The notes under the pieces are model-generated. The model did no database searches. It worked only from the letters and a program-made list of their open reading frames with translations, and had not been told where the DNA came from. 64,000 nt of DNA from Halalkalibacter hemicellulosilyticusJCM 9152. Lineage in GTDB: Bacteria > Bacillota > Bacilli > Bacillales > Bacillaceae_D. The translations under genes and the position numbers were made by a program. Positions 8,635 through 19,319 of the stretch are shown one piece after another. How positions within the stretch are numbered: position 1 is the stretch's first letter; each line of letters begins with the position of its first letter. The DNA lies in assembly GCF_000513115.1 (NCBI RefSeq), contig NZ_BAUU01000018.1, positions 1 to 64,000 on the forward strand. Reading direction: 5' to 3'.

Positions 8635-8992
8635 GTTGCCACCCCCATATAAGAGAAAGGTATAGTTACCTTTATCATTGGTAAAAACATGAAAGCTTAA
8701 ACGTATGAATTCAAAGAGAACGTGTTGAAATTGCGTTGTGTGCAGTCGTTATTAGATCGAGGTGTACCGAACGAATCTGAATTCACCTACATCCTCTTTC
8801 TTTAAATGTCTAAAGGCTTTTCATATATTTTTAAAATAAGGTGCACGTATAAATGCAGATTCTACAAAAAAGAACGTTGCTGATTTTTAATCATTGCTAT
8901 ATACTTTCTTTTGAAAGAAAAGACCTATCGCATGTAAGAATGATGAACAGAACGATCAAATAGAAGTGAATCGTTAATATGAGGTGAAAGTA
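8635..8992. other. Divergent intergenic region pbpG/speE
   Basis: About 360 bases with no open gene. TTGAAA (8911-8916) and TAAGAA (8935-8940), 18 bases apart, may be the speE promoter. Toward pbpG, a TGAATT...CATGTTT pair on the minus strand is only a weak SigG match. No repeat family member is present. Confidence 0.4.
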
Positions 8993-9826
8993 ATGGAATT
9001 ATGGTATACAGAAAAGCAAACAGAGCGTTTCGGCATTACAGCAAAGGTGAAGCAGACGCTCCATACAGAAAAGACAGAGTTTCAACAATTAGATATGATT
9101 GAAACGGAAGAGTTTGGGAATATGCTTGTACTAGATGGAATGGTGATGACAACGGAGAAGGATGAATTTGTTTATCATGAAATGGTTGCTCATGTACCGT
9201 TATTTACCCACCCAAATCCGAAACGTGTATTGGTCGTTGGCGGAGGGGACGGTGGTGTGATCCGTGAAGTGTTAAAACATCCGTCTGTGGAAAAGGCGAC
9301 CCTTGTTGAAATTGATGGGAAAGTAGTCGAGTACTCGAAGAAATATTTACCAACCATTGCCGGTGCCCTTGAAGATTCACGTGTCGACGTGCAGATTGAT
9401 GACGGCTTTATGCACATTGCCAAAGCGGAAAATGAATATGATGTGATTATGGTCGATTCGACCGAGCCGGTAGGGCCAGCTGTTAAATTGTTTGAAAAAG
9501 GGTTCTATGAAGGGATTTCAAGAGCGTTAAAGGAAGACGGGATCTTTGTCGCACAAACGGATAACCCTTGGTTTCATGGTGAGTTAATTTCGCAAGTATA
9601 TCGTGATGTGCAGGAAATCTTTCCAATTACGAACTTATATACAGCGAACATCCCAACCTATCCTAGTGGTCTTTGGACATTTACGATTGGATCGAAAAAA
9701 TATGACCCGTTACAGGTTGAGGACAGTCGATTCCATCAAATCGAGACAAACTATTATACGAAGGACTTACATCGAGCAGCGTTTGCGTTGCCACGATTTG
9801 TAGCAAAATTAATCGGAAGAGATTAA
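8993..9826 (+). CDS. speE: Spermidine synthase
   Basis: Transfers aminopropyl from decarboxylated S-adenosylmethionine to putrescine. The 277-residue product has the N-terminal beta domain ([27 protein letters not shown]) and the Rossmann methyltransferase-like core with [25 protein letters not shown] and [11 protein letters not shown]-type residues including the catalytic Asp. ATG 8993 is chosen because GAGGTG lies six bases upstream and the product then starts like B. subtilis SpeE; a GTG three codons earlier is part of that ribosome site. Unlike B. subtilis, speB (agmatinase) does not follow, so putrescine must come from elsewhere in the genome. Confidence 0.95.
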   Translation: MELWYTEKQTERFGITAKVKQTLHTEKTEFQQLDMIETEEFGNMLVLDGMVMTTEKDEFVYHEMVAHVPLFTHPNPKRVLVVGGGDGGVIREVLKHPSVEKATLVEIDGKVVEYSKKYLPTIAGALEDSRVDVQIDDGFMHIAKAENEYDVIMVDSTEPVGPAVKLFEKGFYEGISRALKEDGIFVAQTDNPWFHGELISQVYRDVQEIFPITNLYTANIPTYPSGLWTFTIGSKKYDPLQVEDSRFHQIETNYYTKDLHRAAFALPRFVAKLIGRD

Positions 9827-9837
9827 TCAGAATGAAG

Positions 9838-9870
9838 ATGAGCAACCAACAGTGGCTGCTCATTTTTTTC
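9838..9870 (+). terminator. Terminator of speE
   Basis: GAGCAACCA and TGGCTGCTC form a stem with one mismatch around ACAG, followed by seven T. Confidence 0.85.
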
Positions 9871-9906
9871 AAAGAGTATGAAAGGCCGGCTAGAAGCTTT
9901 AGAGCA

Positions 9907-9944
9907 GACCACTGAAAAAGTACAAATCAACTTTTCCAATGTCT
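9907..9944. repeat. Family A hairpin repeat, diverged copy
   Basis: CCACTGAAAAAGTACAAATC followed by AACTTTTCCAATG is the same arrangement as the 54471 copy (CCACTGAAAAAGGATAAATC, AACTTTTTCAGTGG). It directly follows the speE terminator. Confidence 0.55.
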
Positions 9945-10033
9945 TTGATTTGGCTGGAAAAGATATGAAGCGCTTCTTGCAACTGAGCTTGAAACTCGCT
10001 AAACTATGAAGGATAGAGAGGTGTGCGAGCCAG

Positions 10034-10468
10034 ATGAAAAAGGCGCTAAAACGATTTGTGAAAATACGTTTTCAGACGAAAGTAGAACAGCATGACCATA
10101 CGGATACGAATGATTTCACAACTAGAGGAGAGATCTTTCATAAAGGTAGTCAAGATTATTTGCGATTTGAAGAGGCAATCCCAGGTTTTGAGAAGGTTCA
10201 GACGACGATGAAATGGGATGGACATGAATTAATGCTAATTCGACAAGGTACTGTCTTAATGAGACAAGCTTTTGTTGCAGGTGAAAGAACGTTAGGACGT
10301 TATGTGACACAAGAGGCGTCTTGGGAAACAGAAGCGATCACTGAAAAAGTATTAGTACAATGGCCGCGAGGAAAGACACGTGGGCGGATTGAAATCTGTT
10401 ATCAGTTCTTATTGCAAGGACAAGAGACAGGACGTCATTATGTTCGCTTAACGCTTGAGGAGGAATAA
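10034..10468 (+). CDS. ywiB: DUF1934 family protein YwiB
   Basis: A 144-residue beta-rich protein of the DUF1934 (YwiB, calycin-like) family. Sequence features are alternating short strands such as VKIRFQTKVEQ, DYLRFEE and HELMLIRQGTVLMRQ. Its biochemical role is not established. It lies four bases before argS, as in B. subtilis, so the pair is probably co-transcribed. ATG 10034 follows GAGGTGTGCGAGCCAG. Confidence 0.88.
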   Translation: MKKALKRFVKIRFQTKVEQHDHTDTNDFTTRGEIFHKGSQDYLRFEEAIPGFEKVQTTMKWDGHELMLIRQGTVLMRQAFVAGERTLGRYVTQEASWETEAITEKVLVQWPRGKTRGRIEICYQFLLQGQETGRHYVRLTLEEE

Positions 10469-10472
10469 ATAG

Positions 10473-12143
10473 ATGAATAGTGTAGAGCAAATGAAGCAGC
10501 AATTAAAAGAAGAAATTACGAATGCAGTGAAGGCTGCCCAGTTAGCGGATGATCAAACGATCCCAGAGTGTATATTAGAATCACCTAAGGATAAGGCACA
10601 TGGTGACTATGCGACAAATATGGCGATGCAGTTGGCGCGAATTGCCAAGCAAGCTCCAAGAGCCATTGCGGAGCAAATTGTCGAGCACCTTGATCAAGCT
10701 CGTGCCTCAATTGAAAAAGTTGAAATTGCAGGACCAGGCTTTATTAATTTTTATATGGATAAAGCGTATTTACGTGAGGTTGTCCCGACGGTCTTGAAGG
10801 CGGGTGAGCGCTATGGCGAAACCAATATTGGTGCAAATACAAAAATTCAGGTCGAATTTGTTTCTGCTAATCCAACTGGGACGTTACACCTTGGTCATGC
10901 GCGTGGTGCGGCAGTTGGGGATGCGCTTTGTCATATTTTGGACAAAGCAGGGTATGAGGTCGAACGGGAATATTATATTAATGATGCTGGGAATCAAATT
11001 CATAATTTGGCACTTTCTCTTGAAGCTCGTTATTTTCAAGCTCTTGGGAAAGAGAAGGACATGCCAGAGGATGGCTATCATGGCAAAGATATCATCGAAT
11101 TTGGTCAGCAGTTAGCCGACGAATATGGCGATAAGTTTGTGCAACAAGCAGAAGGGGAAAGAAGGGCATTCTTTCGAGAGTATGGCTTAAAGAAGGAGCT
11201 AGATAAGATTAAATATGATTTGAAGGAGTATCGGGTAGAATTTGACCATTGGTTCTCTGAAACGTCGTTATATGAATCTGGCAAAGTGGACGAAACGTTA
11301 GCATTCCTCCAGGAAAAAGGTGAGACGTACGAAAAGGATGGTGCTACGTGGTTCCGTTCAACGTCGTATGGTGATGATAAAGACCGCGTCTTAGTTAAAA
11401 ATGATGGCTCCTATACGTACTTAACTCCGGATATTGCTTATCATCAAGATAAGATGAGTCGTGGCTTCGATAAGCTTATCAACATTTGGGGAGCTGACCA
11501 TCATGGCTATATTCCGAGAATGAGGGCGGCGATTGAAGCGTTAGGTTATCGTGCGGAGCAAATGGATGTGGAAATCATTCAAATGGTTAGCCTCTATCAA
11601 GGCGGAGAAAAAGTGAAAATGAGTAAGCGAACTGGGAAGGCGGTCACATTACGTGATTTAATGGAAGAGGTCGGAATTGACGCAACGAGATATTTCTTTG
11701 CGATGCGTAGTGCCGATACTCATTTAGACTTTGATATGGACTTAGCTGTTTCGACGTCAAACGAAAACCCGGTTTATTATGTCCAATATGCTCATGCCCG
11801 TGTATGTAGTATGCTTCGTCAAGGTCAAGAACTAGGGTTGACTTTTGATGAGACGACTGACCTTTCAAGCTTAACGTCCGAAAAGGCTTACGATTTGCTC
11901 AAAGCAATTGGTGATTTCCCCGTGGCAGTAGCGGAGGCAGCGACAAAGCAAAGCCCGCATCGTGTGACAAACTATGTCCATGAGCTAGCTTCAACACTTC
12001 ATAGCTTCTACAATGCTGAGCGTGTCATTGATCCAGAGCAGAAGGAGGCGAGTGCTGCCCGTCTTGCCTTAATGAAAGCAACTCAAACAACGATCAAAAA
12101 TGCGTTAGCGCTTGTTGGTGTTTCAGCACCTGAAAAAATGTAA
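10473..12143 (+). CDS. argS: Arginyl-tRNA synthetase
   Basis: Charges tRNA-Arg. The 556-residue class I synthetase has the N-terminal Add1 domain (1-110), [15 protein letters not shown] with the HLGH form of the HIGH motif around residue 130, KMSKR (KMSKS-like) in [11 protein letters not shown] near residue 380, and the all-helical DALR anticodon-binding domain at the C-terminus. ATG 10473 follows GAGGAGGAAT, which sits within the end of ywiB. Length agrees with the 556 residues of B. subtilis ArgS. Confidence 0.96.
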   Translation: MNSVEQMKQQLKEEITNAVKAAQLADDQTIPECILESPKDKAHGDYATNMAMQLARIAKQAPRAIAEQIVEHLDQARASIEKVEIAGPGFINFYMDKAYLREVVPTVLKAGERYGETNIGANTKIQVEFVSANPTGTLHLGHARGAAVGDALCHILDKAGYEVEREYYINDAGNQIHNLALSLEARYFQALGKEKDMPEDGYHGKDIIEFGQQLADEYGDKFVQQAEGERRAFFREYGLKKELDKIKYDLKEYRVEFDHWFSETSLYESGKVDETLAFLQEKGETYEKDGATWFRSTSYGDDKDRVLVKNDGSYTYLTPDIAYHQDKMSRGFDKLINIWGADHHGYIPRMRAAIEALGYRAEQMDVEIIQMVSLYQGGEKVKMSKRTGKAVTLRDLMEEVGIDATRYFFAMRSADTHLDFDMDLAVSTSNENPVYYVQYAHARVCSMLRQGQELGLTFDETTDLSSLTSEKAYDLLKAIGDFPVAVAEAATKQSPHRVTNYVHELASTLHSFYNAERVIDPEQKEASAARLALMKATQTTIKNALALVGVSAPEKM

Positions 12144-12248
12144 ATGGATGAAGAGGACTCTGGAAATTGAGTATTTTCAGGGTCCTTATAAGTACTGTTG
12201 AGTAAACGGTGTATAGAGGAAAAGAATAAGGTCCAGTTATCGATCAAT

Positions 12249-12285
12249 CCGGATGAAGTGCAACATTTCGTTCGGTTTTTTTTAT
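12249..12285 (+). terminator. Probable terminator of argS
   Basis: CCGGATGAA and TTCGTTCGG form an imperfect stem followed by eight T. A second hairpin at about 12154-12184 (GGACTCTG / CAGGGTCC) has no T-tract. Confidence 0.6.
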
Positions 12286-12387
12286 TGAAAAAAAGCAGCA
12301 GCTATTACCCCCTTAACTCTTCTTCAAAACCTATGTATGAAAAGTCGCTTCATGACACAAAGTACAAGTAAGAAAGAGGGGCTAGAA

Positions 12388-12558
12388 ATGAATGAAATGA
12401 TTCTTGCATTTATTGCTGGGGTAGTCGTTGGTTTCTTGTTTGCGTGGATTAAGCTACCTATTCCTGCTCCACCTGCGCTAGCGGGAGTGCTCGGTATTTT
12501 TGGGGTATATGCAGGCTATCAATTGTTCGTATTTGTATCTGCGTATTGGCTGAAGTGA
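12388..12558 (+). CDS. XapX domain membrane protein
   Basis: A 56-residue protein with two transmembrane segments, the first LAFIAGVVVGFLFAW and the second GVLGIFGVYAGYQLFVF, joined by KLPIPAPPALAG, which is the XapX/DUF1427 signature. Role unknown. The start ATG at 12388 is preceded by AGAGGGG; an earlier in-frame ATG (12337) lacks a ribosome site. It is a single gene between argS and a hydrolase gene. Confidence 0.85.
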   Translation: MNEMILAFIAGVVVGFLFAWIKLPIPAPPALAGVLGIFGVYAGYQLFVFVSAYWLK

Positions 12559-12589
12559 GGCCAATGAAAAAGGACAAATCGAATGTTTT

Positions 12590-12629
12590 GGGCACGAAAA
12601 AAGTTAAAAACCAAACTTTTTCAGTGCCC
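12590..12629. repeat. Family A hairpin repeat, near-consensus copy
   Basis: GGGCAC-GAAAAAAGTT, then AAAAACC, then AACTTTTTC-AGTGCCC: a near-perfect 16-bp inverted repeat 30 bases after the XapX stop and 24 bases before the hydrolase start. The T-run is inside the stem, not after it, unlike a standard terminator. Confidence 0.8.
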
Positions 12630-12652
12630 TTTGAAATAAGGAGGAGAAGAAC

Positions 12653-13426
12653 GTGCCGTATGTTAAAGTAGACAAAGCTCGTATTTATTACGAAATATAC
12701 GGGAGTGGACAGCCACTTGTTTTTGTACATCCTCCAGTGATGGGACAATTAACGTTTCAATCGCAACGGGCACTTGCCAAGCACTATCAAGTGATTTTCA
12801 TTGATTTATTCAATAGTGGTAAAAGTACAAAGCATGTGTCTGCTTCTGAGGTAGAGGTTCCGTACTTGGCAAAAATGATTAATAACGTTTTAACGAAAAT
12901 CAATATCCAATCAGCCGTTATTTGTGGGTACTCGAATGGAAGTTCAGTCGCAACAGAGTTTGCATTAACGTATCCCGCAAGAACAGATGGTCTTATTTTA
13001 ATTGGCGGGTTTCCTGAAGTATCCTCATTTTTATTGGAGAAGGAATTTAATCTCGGTATTTGGGCAGCAAAGAAAGAGTTGTTGGCTTTGTTTGCTCTTG
13101 CTCTACCGAAAGCCCATTTTCGCTCTAAGCGGGAGCAAGAGGAGATGGGAAGATGGATAAAGCGTGCTGATGCGACTGTTCTGAAGGATATGTATGAAGC
13201 CGGGAAACGATATGTTGCGACTGAACGTCTTAAGCAGCTGTCCATTCCCGTTCTAACGATTTATGGGAAACGAGATCTGTTTTCAACACCATATCTCGTC
13301 TATTTTCTTCAAGAAGTGAAGAAAATTGATGTAGTCATCGTTAGTCAAGTTGCACATCAAGTGCCGACGAAGACACCCGAAGAATGTAATGCGATTATTC
13401 ATCAATGGATGGTACGTCATATTTAG
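12653..13426 (+). CDS. Alpha/beta-fold hydrolase
   Basis: A 257-residue cytosolic alpha/beta hydrolase. The catalytic triad can be read: Ser in the nucleophile elbow GYSNGSS (about residue 97), Asp in YGKRDLF (about 205) and His in VAHQVPT (about 234). The oxyanion-hole region is VFVHPPVMGQ. No lid or signal peptide identifies the substrate. GTG 12653 follows AAGGAGGAGAAGAAC. It is preceded by a family A hairpin and followed by its own terminator, so it is monocistronic. Confidence 0.88.
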   Translation: MPYVKVDKARIYYEIYGSGQPLVFVHPPVMGQLTFQSQRALAKHYQVIFIDLFNSGKSTKHVSASEVEVPYLAKMINNVLTKINIQSAVICGYSNGSSVATEFALTYPARTDGLILIGGFPEVSSFLLEKEFNLGIWAAKKELLALFALALPKAHFRSKREQEEMGRWIKRADATVLKDMYEAGKRYVATERLKQLSIPVLTIYGKRDLFSTPYLVYFLQEVKKIDVVIVSQVAHQVPTKTPEECNAIIHQWMVRHI

Positions 13427-13459
13427 AAGCTTTGGATTAGAATCACGCTATAAGTAATA

Positions 13460-13506
13460 AAGAGCCTAGAGAAGGAGGAATTCAACTTCTCTAGGCTCTC
13501 GTTTGT
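13460..13506 (+). terminator. Terminator of the hydrolase gene
   Basis: AGAGCCTAGAGAAG and CTTCTCTAGGCTCT form a perfect 14-bp stem around GAGGAATTCAA, followed by CGTTTGTT. Confidence 0.8.
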
Positions 13507-13546
13507 TAATAGAGGAACGGCTTAGAACGAGGTCACGTGCACTATG

Positions 13547-13722
13547 CGGTTCCTCATTCCTTTATTTCCTCCCTGATTCCCTGTTTCAAGTCGTAACGGT
13601 TCCTCATTCCGCTATGTAAGCTAAATGAGTCTAAAAGGAGCTATAAAAGCTAAAATAGCGGAATGAAAATTACATTTTCTTCTCAGGAAGCGTTCTTTCT
13701 CTGATTTAGAGGAATGAGGATT
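13547..13722. repeat. Family C nested inverted repeat, copy 1
   Basis: Four boxes: two direct copies of CGGTTCCTCATTCC (13547-13560 and 13597-13610) face two inverted copies, TAGCGGAATGA (13656-13666) and TAGAGGAATGAGGA (13707-13720). The core-to-core intervals are 50, 55 and 51 bases, almost the same as in the copy at 39641. The whole can fold as a long hairpin. No coding capacity is seen. Confidence 0.8.
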
Positions 13723-13737
13723 ACCTTTGTTAGTTGG

Positions 13738-13862
13738 CACTGTCAAGTAGGTTCGCAAAAGCTGTCGTCCACGCTTGATACACGCATTTATGAGCTAACC
13801 CCTATTAACGGTTCCGCGCAACGTTTTATAAGAAAAGCCCGTTATCGCGCTTTTCTTATAGC
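13738..13862. repeat. Family B intergenic repeat, copy 2, with terminator-like end
   Basis: Contains AACCCCTATTAACGG and ends in a hairpin whose arms TATAAGAAAAGC and GCTTTTCTTATA pair perfectly over 12 bp (13828-13861). The hairpin overlaps the stop codon of the minus-strand ywjE gene and probably terminates it. Confidence 0.65.
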
Positions 13863-15052
13863 AAGCCTGATACAAGCGTAGCAACCTTTTCTTTACTGCG
13901 CTGCATAAATGGACGCTTTTCGTATGCCTTTAAGGTTAAACGCTCGGAGCGTTGCATATCGTATTCGAGGGTATGGAGGACCTTATGAACGAATGATTTT
14001 TCATAAATAAGGCAATTAATTTCATGATTAAGGTGAAAGCTCCGCTTGTCAAAGTTTGCTGTACCGATATCACACATTTGCTCATCAATGACAATACATT
14101 TCGCATGAAAGAAGCCGCGATAATATTGATAGATACTTACACCCTCTTTTAAAAGGCGTTCGAAATAAGGATATGCCGCTTCACGAACGAGTGGATGATC
14201 ACTTTTCTTCGGGAGAATGAGACGAATGTTAATCCCTTTTTGTGCTGCATTTAGTAATTCCTTTTGCAGTAATTTGCCTGGAATGTAATAAGGGGTGCCA
14301 ATGACAATCGATGATTTCGCTTGTCTAATTAAATCGATAAACGTCTCTTCTAAATAACTACCGTCAGTTGGTAAAATGCGTAATGGGATTTCGCCTTTTG
14401 TTAATCGCGGATAGTGGCTTTCCTTTTTGATGTACGTTTGCTTAGCGGTTTGCCAATCTTCGAGAAATTGCTCTTGCAAATCTTGGACACCATCACCAGC
14501 AATACGTAAATGAAAATCACGCCAAAAGCCGAAAGAAGGGTCTCTGCCTAAATATTCGTCTCCGACATTAAAGCCACCGATATAACCGACTTTTCCATCG
14601 ATAATCGATATCTTTCGATGATTGCGACGATTGAGTGTGAAGAATAAATATGGAAAAGAAGGAGGATGAGAGTAGGCGATTGAAATACCTGCTTTCTTAT
14701 ACTTCTTCTTAACATGCCTTGAGAGCTTGCATCCAAAGCGATCGACGAGCAGTCGTACAGTCACACCTTGCTTTGCTTTTAATGCTAATGTCGATAACAC
14801 TTTTTTCCCAATATGATCATCACGAAAAATGTAAAAGAGGATGTGGATATGATCGGTTGCCTCTTTTATGTCTTGAAGCATTTGTTTAAAGCACTCTTCT
14901 CCATCTGTCAAGAGCAGGACATCTCCGTAACGAGTTTCCTGTATGTGACGAGTCGCCTCTTTCTTCTGCTTCCTTAAACCGAGTAAGAAGTCAATGCGCA
15001 TTAAAATAATGAGTGCAGCAATGACAAAAAGTGCGATTAACCATCCATTCAT
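13856..15052 (-). CDS. ywjE: Cardiolipin synthase-like phospholipase D family protein (YwjE type)
   Basis: Membrane enzyme joining phosphatidylglycerols to cardiolipin, inferred from family and location. One N-terminal transmembrane helix (WLIALFVIAALIILM) precedes two phospholipase D HKD motifs: HRKISIIDGKVGYIGG near residue 165, and HAKCIVIDEQMCDIGTANFD near residue 320. The 398-residue length equals that of B. subtilis YwjE/ClsB, which also lies beside rpoE-pyrG. ATG 15052 has AGGTAGGTG seven bases upstream; a longer start at 15076 adds only eight residues. The stop codon lies inside a family B hairpin. Confidence 0.88.
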   Translation of the reverse strand: MNGWLIALFVIAALIILMRIDFLLGLRKQKKEATRHIQETRYGDVLLLTDGEECFKQMLQDIKEATDHIHILFYIFRDDHIGKKVLSTLALKAKQGVTVRLLVDRFGCKLSRHVKKKYKKAGISIAYSHPPSFPYLFFTLNRRNHRKISIIDGKVGYIGGFNVGDEYLGRDPSFGFWRDFHLRIAGDGVQDLQEQFLEDWQTAKQTYIKKESHYPRLTKGEIPLRILPTDGSYLEETFIDLIRQAKSSIVIGTPYYIPGKLLQKELLNAAQKGINIRLILPKKSDHPLVREAAYPYFERLLKEGVSIYQYYRGFFHAKCIVIDEQMCDIGTANFDKRSFHLNHEINCLIYEKSFVHKVLHTLEYDMQRSERLTLKAYEKRPFMQRSKEKVATLVSGLL

Positions 15053-15227
15053 TAAGGAACACCTACCTTTTCTCATAAGGAGATCATTTGATAAGATTCT
15101 TCCAACTAGATTACCCCATTTACTTGAAATTCATGTTGGTTATTTTGTAAAATCATGAAAGAATCAGAATTTATAAATGTCACAGAAGGATGTTAGGGGA
15201 GAATCGAGGGAAATGTAGGTCAATTCA

Positions 15228-15352
15228 CAGGCGGAGTTGACTTCGCACGTTACCCGTTTTCTGAAAGATCCCCACTTGCAGCAAAACTGAAATCCGCTGT
15301 AACGGCTTAGCACATCGCTAATAAAAAAGACGCTATCGCGTTTTTTCTATAA
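15228..15352. repeat. Family B intergenic repeat, copy 3
   Basis: Shows GGAGTTGACTTCGCACGTTA on the left, CTGAAATCCGCTGTAACGGC in the middle and a terminal hairpin AAAAAAGACGC-TATC-GCGTTTTTT. The remainder of 15053-15227 has no feature I can name. Confidence 0.6.
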
Positions 15353-15413
15353 AAGTATGGCTCATTCGTTTGAAATTTAGTATGCTATAAGCAAAATTAG
15401 GGGAGGTAGGTTG

Positions 15414-16046
15414 ATGAAAAAGGCAGTAAAATCGCTTGTGAAGGATCCTGAACTGATTCGAAAGCGTAGGGAGCAAATGGTTAAGGCTGCGGTACATTTG
15501 TTTACGGAAAAAGGGTTTCATCGCACGACCACTCGTGAAATTGCAAGTGCATCAGGGTTTAGCATTGGTACCCTTTATGAATATATTCGAAAAAAAGAAG
15601 ATGTTCTATTCCTTGTTTGTGATTCGATTTATGAAGAAGTCCGGGGACGGTTGCAATCGTTAATGAAGGAGGAAGGGAGCGGAATGGATCGGTTAAAGAA
15701 TGCCGTTTCATCCTATTTCCAAGTCGTTCATGAAATGCAGGATGAGGTTCTTGTTATGTATCAAGAAACGAAATCGTTATCTAAGGACGCACTGAAATAT
15801 GTGCTGGAGAAGGAAGTACAGATGGTTGCGATGATTGAAGAGGTCATTCGTCATTGTGTAAAAGAGAAAATAGCTACATTAAATGAGAAGCAGATTAAGC
15901 TGATTGCGAATAATATAGTTGTTCAAGGTCAGATGTGGACGTTTAGACGATGGTCGATTCAGAAGCTGTATAATATTGAGGAATACACTCAGCTTCAGAT
16001 CGAAAACCTTCTTTCAGGATTGAAAAATACAAAAGCTATGGAATAA
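15414..16046 (+). CDS. TetR/AcrR family transcriptional regulator
   Basis: A 210-residue dimeric repressor type. The N-terminal helix-turn-helix is clear: AAVHLFTEKGFHRTTTREIA and then SGFSIGTLYEYIRKKEDVLF (residues about 25-70); the ligand-binding part is variable. ATG 15414 lies seven bases after GGGAGG. In related Bacillaceae a TetR gene beside rpoE accompanies fatty-acid genes (acdA/fadF types), but these are not in the window, so the ligand and targets are unknown. It points away from ywjE and towards rpoE. Confidence 0.88.
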   Translation: MKKAVKSLVKDPELIRKRREQMVKAAVHLFTEKGFHRTTTREIASASGFSIGTLYEYIRKKEDVLFLVCDSIYEEVRGRLQSLMKEEGSGMDRLKNAVSSYFQVVHEMQDEVLVMYQETKSLSKDALKYVLEKEVQMVAMIEEVIRHCVKEKIATLNEKQIKLIANNIVVQGQMWTFRRWSIQKLYNIEEYTQLQIENLLSGLKNTKAME

Positions 16047-16107
16047 AGCTCATAATTATGTTTATAATGAGAAAGATGTGCGATAGATTGCGTGGAAGGG
16101 ACGTGTC

Positions 16108-16611
16108 ATGATGGGATTAGAATTATCGAAAGATGAAGTAATGGAGCATTCAATGGTAGAGGTTGCTTACGAAATTATGAAAAAGGGTCGTAAGCCTTAT
16201 GATTACTATGATTTAATGGATGAAGTAGCAAAAGTGAAAGGTATGAACGAGGAACAAGTAGCTGAACGAATTGCGAACTTATATACAGATTTAAATATTG
16301 ATGGTCGTTTCCATTCACTTGGAGATAATACATGGGGGCTGAAAAGCTGGTATGCACTAGAGCAGGCTGAGGAAGAAATCACAACGCCTGTGAAGCCGAA
16401 GAAGAAATCAAAAGCAACAGCTGACCTTGATGATGACTTTGATGATTATGAAGATGAATATGAAGATCTTGAAGACGAACTCGATGAAATTGCTATGGAA
16501 GATGATGCTGACAAGGATGAGGAATCAGACGAGTATTCAGATGGAGTCGAAGATCTAGACGAAGATGAGGATGATTCTGATCAATTTGATGAAGAAGATG
16601 ATTTGAACTAA
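16108..16611 (+). CDS. rpoE: RNA polymerase delta subunit
   Basis: Firmicute-specific RNA polymerase subunit that speeds recycling of the enzyme and lowers non-specific binding. The folded N-terminal HARE-HTH domain (about residues 1-90: [20 protein letters not shown], then [14 protein letters not shown]) is followed by a basic patch (KPKKKSKA) and an extremely acidic, disordered Asp/Glu tail to residue 167. Start ATG 16108 follows GGAAGGG. A TATAAT at 16063-16068 is the likely -10, though no good -35 is visible. Next to pyrG as in B. subtilis. Confidence 0.95.
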   Translation: MMGLELSKDEVMEHSMVEVAYEIMKKGRKPYDYYDLMDEVAKVKGMNEEQVAERIANLYTDLNIDGRFHSLGDNTWGLKSWYALEQAEEEITTPVKPKKKSKATADLDDDFDDYEDEYEDLEDELDEIAMEDDADKDEESDEYSDGVEDLDEDEDDSDQFDEEDDLN

Positions 16612-16620
16612 CGAATCTGC

Positions 16621-16660
16621 TTGACTTCTTCCGGCATTCTCGGTAGAATCATTTTTGGGC
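16621..16660 (+). promoter_or_regulatory. pyrG promoter with GGGC start (CTP-sensing)
   Basis: TTGACT (16621-16626) and TAGAAT (16644-16649) are 17 bases apart, and GGGC at 16657-16660 lies at the expected start point. In B. subtilis pyrG transcripts start GGGC; when CTP is low, polymerase stutters and adds G residues, and the poly-G tract blocks the leader terminator. All parts of that arrangement are present here. Confidence 0.8.
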
Positions 16661-16681
16661 TTAAGAACCGAATGGTGAAGT

Positions 16682-18384
<1,703 letters not shown>

Positions 18385-18387
18385 CCA

Positions 18388-18428
18388 AGAATGCCCTTAG
18401 GTTACTCAGTGACTTAAGGGCATTTTAC
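18388..18428 (+). terminator. Terminator of pyrG
   Basis: AATGCCCTTA and TTAAGGGCATTTTA form a long stem around GGTTACTCAGTGAC. Confidence 0.82.
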
Positions 18429-18511
18429 TTAAAAGCTAAGGATGAAAAAATCTTTAAAAGTTTAATCAGCGATAAGGCGAATTGTGGGAATAATACATGC
18501 ATTTTTAAAAG

Positions 18512-19033
18512 TTATAGGTATTCTTCAAGTATGTCTTTCATCATCAATTGTAACGCTATAAAACAGTAAAGGGCGGTAATGGATGCTGGGTGACCGATTC
18601 GGTTTCCTAGATCATTAGGTACTAGCCCATCCATACTATCCAAGTCAATAATTATATCTGCTAGCTTATCAAGTTCTTTCGATTCGTGCTTCGCCACGAT
18701 CACAACAAATGGAACAGCATGCTCGGTTAAGATTTTCGCTGTTTTTAGTAGCACGTGATGACCTGATGTTGGTGCTACGAGCAGTGCGCGGTCAACCGGA
18801 GAAGTAGTTGCTACTACCCCATTTTGATAGAGAGACTTCGTTTGTTCAAAGCGATCTTGACCATGAAGTGCTTCAGCAAGTACACCTCCCATTTCCTCTT
18901 GTGCATCAATATACAGGCTCCCATCACCGATTAATGATTGGCATAGAAGGCGGGCTGCATCTTCAATTAATTCTTCATTTTGAGCGATGTCCTTGAGACG
19001 TCCTTGAAGCTGTGTTGTAAAAATCGTAAGCAC
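18512..19033 (-). CDS. ywjG: DUF2529 family protein (YwjG)
   Basis: A 173-residue protein of the DUF2529 family. The pattern GDGSLYIDAQEEMGGVLAEA, VDRALLVAPTSGHH and VPFVVIVAKHESKELDKLAD suggests a SIS-like (sugar isomerase) Rossmann fold, but no sugar-binding motif can be verified. It sits on the opposite strand between pyrG and spo0F, exactly as ywjG does in B. subtilis. ATG 19033 follows GAAGGAGGAAACGACT on its own strand. Function unknown. Confidence 0.88.
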   Translation of the reverse strand: MLTIFTTQLQGRLKDIAQNEELIEDAARLLCQSLIGDGSLYIDAQEEMGGVLAEALHGQDRFEQTKSLYQNGVVATTSPVDRALLVAPTSGHHVLLKTAKILTEHAVPFVVIVAKHESKELDKLADIIIDLDSMDGLVPNDLGNRIGHPASITALYCFIALQLMMKDILEEYL

Positions 19034-19184
19034 AGTCGTTTCCTCCTTCTTTTCGGTGAATTTTTATTCGGCGTATTGAAAAAAACGCTACGTTCTTTTT
19101 TCACTAACTGACTATTGTGAACGACATATACATACCCTCGAAATTATAAAAGGATTTCATACGGAACGCAAGAAATGCAAAATA

Positions 19185-19255
19185 TGTCGGACGGAATTTA
19201 TGAAAATTGAGTGGAATTTGGAAGGAGTTAGCCATTACTTGGCGAATATGTCGAG
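19185..19255 (+). promoter_or_regulatory. spo0F promoter: SigH elements and Spo0A boxes
   Basis: AGGAGTT (19223-19229) and GGCGAAT (19241-19247), 11 bases apart, match the SigH consensus RnAGGAwWW / RnnGAAT. TGTCGGA (19185-19191) and TGTCGAG (19249-19255) match the 0A box TGTCGAA with one difference each; the second overlaps the expected start point. B. subtilis spo0F is likewise under SigH and Spo0A control. Confidence 0.7.
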
Positions 19256-19319
19256 GGGGTTTAGAATAGAGGAACACATTCGATAGGGTAAATATGATTT
19301 AAATTAGGAGGAAGAAAGC

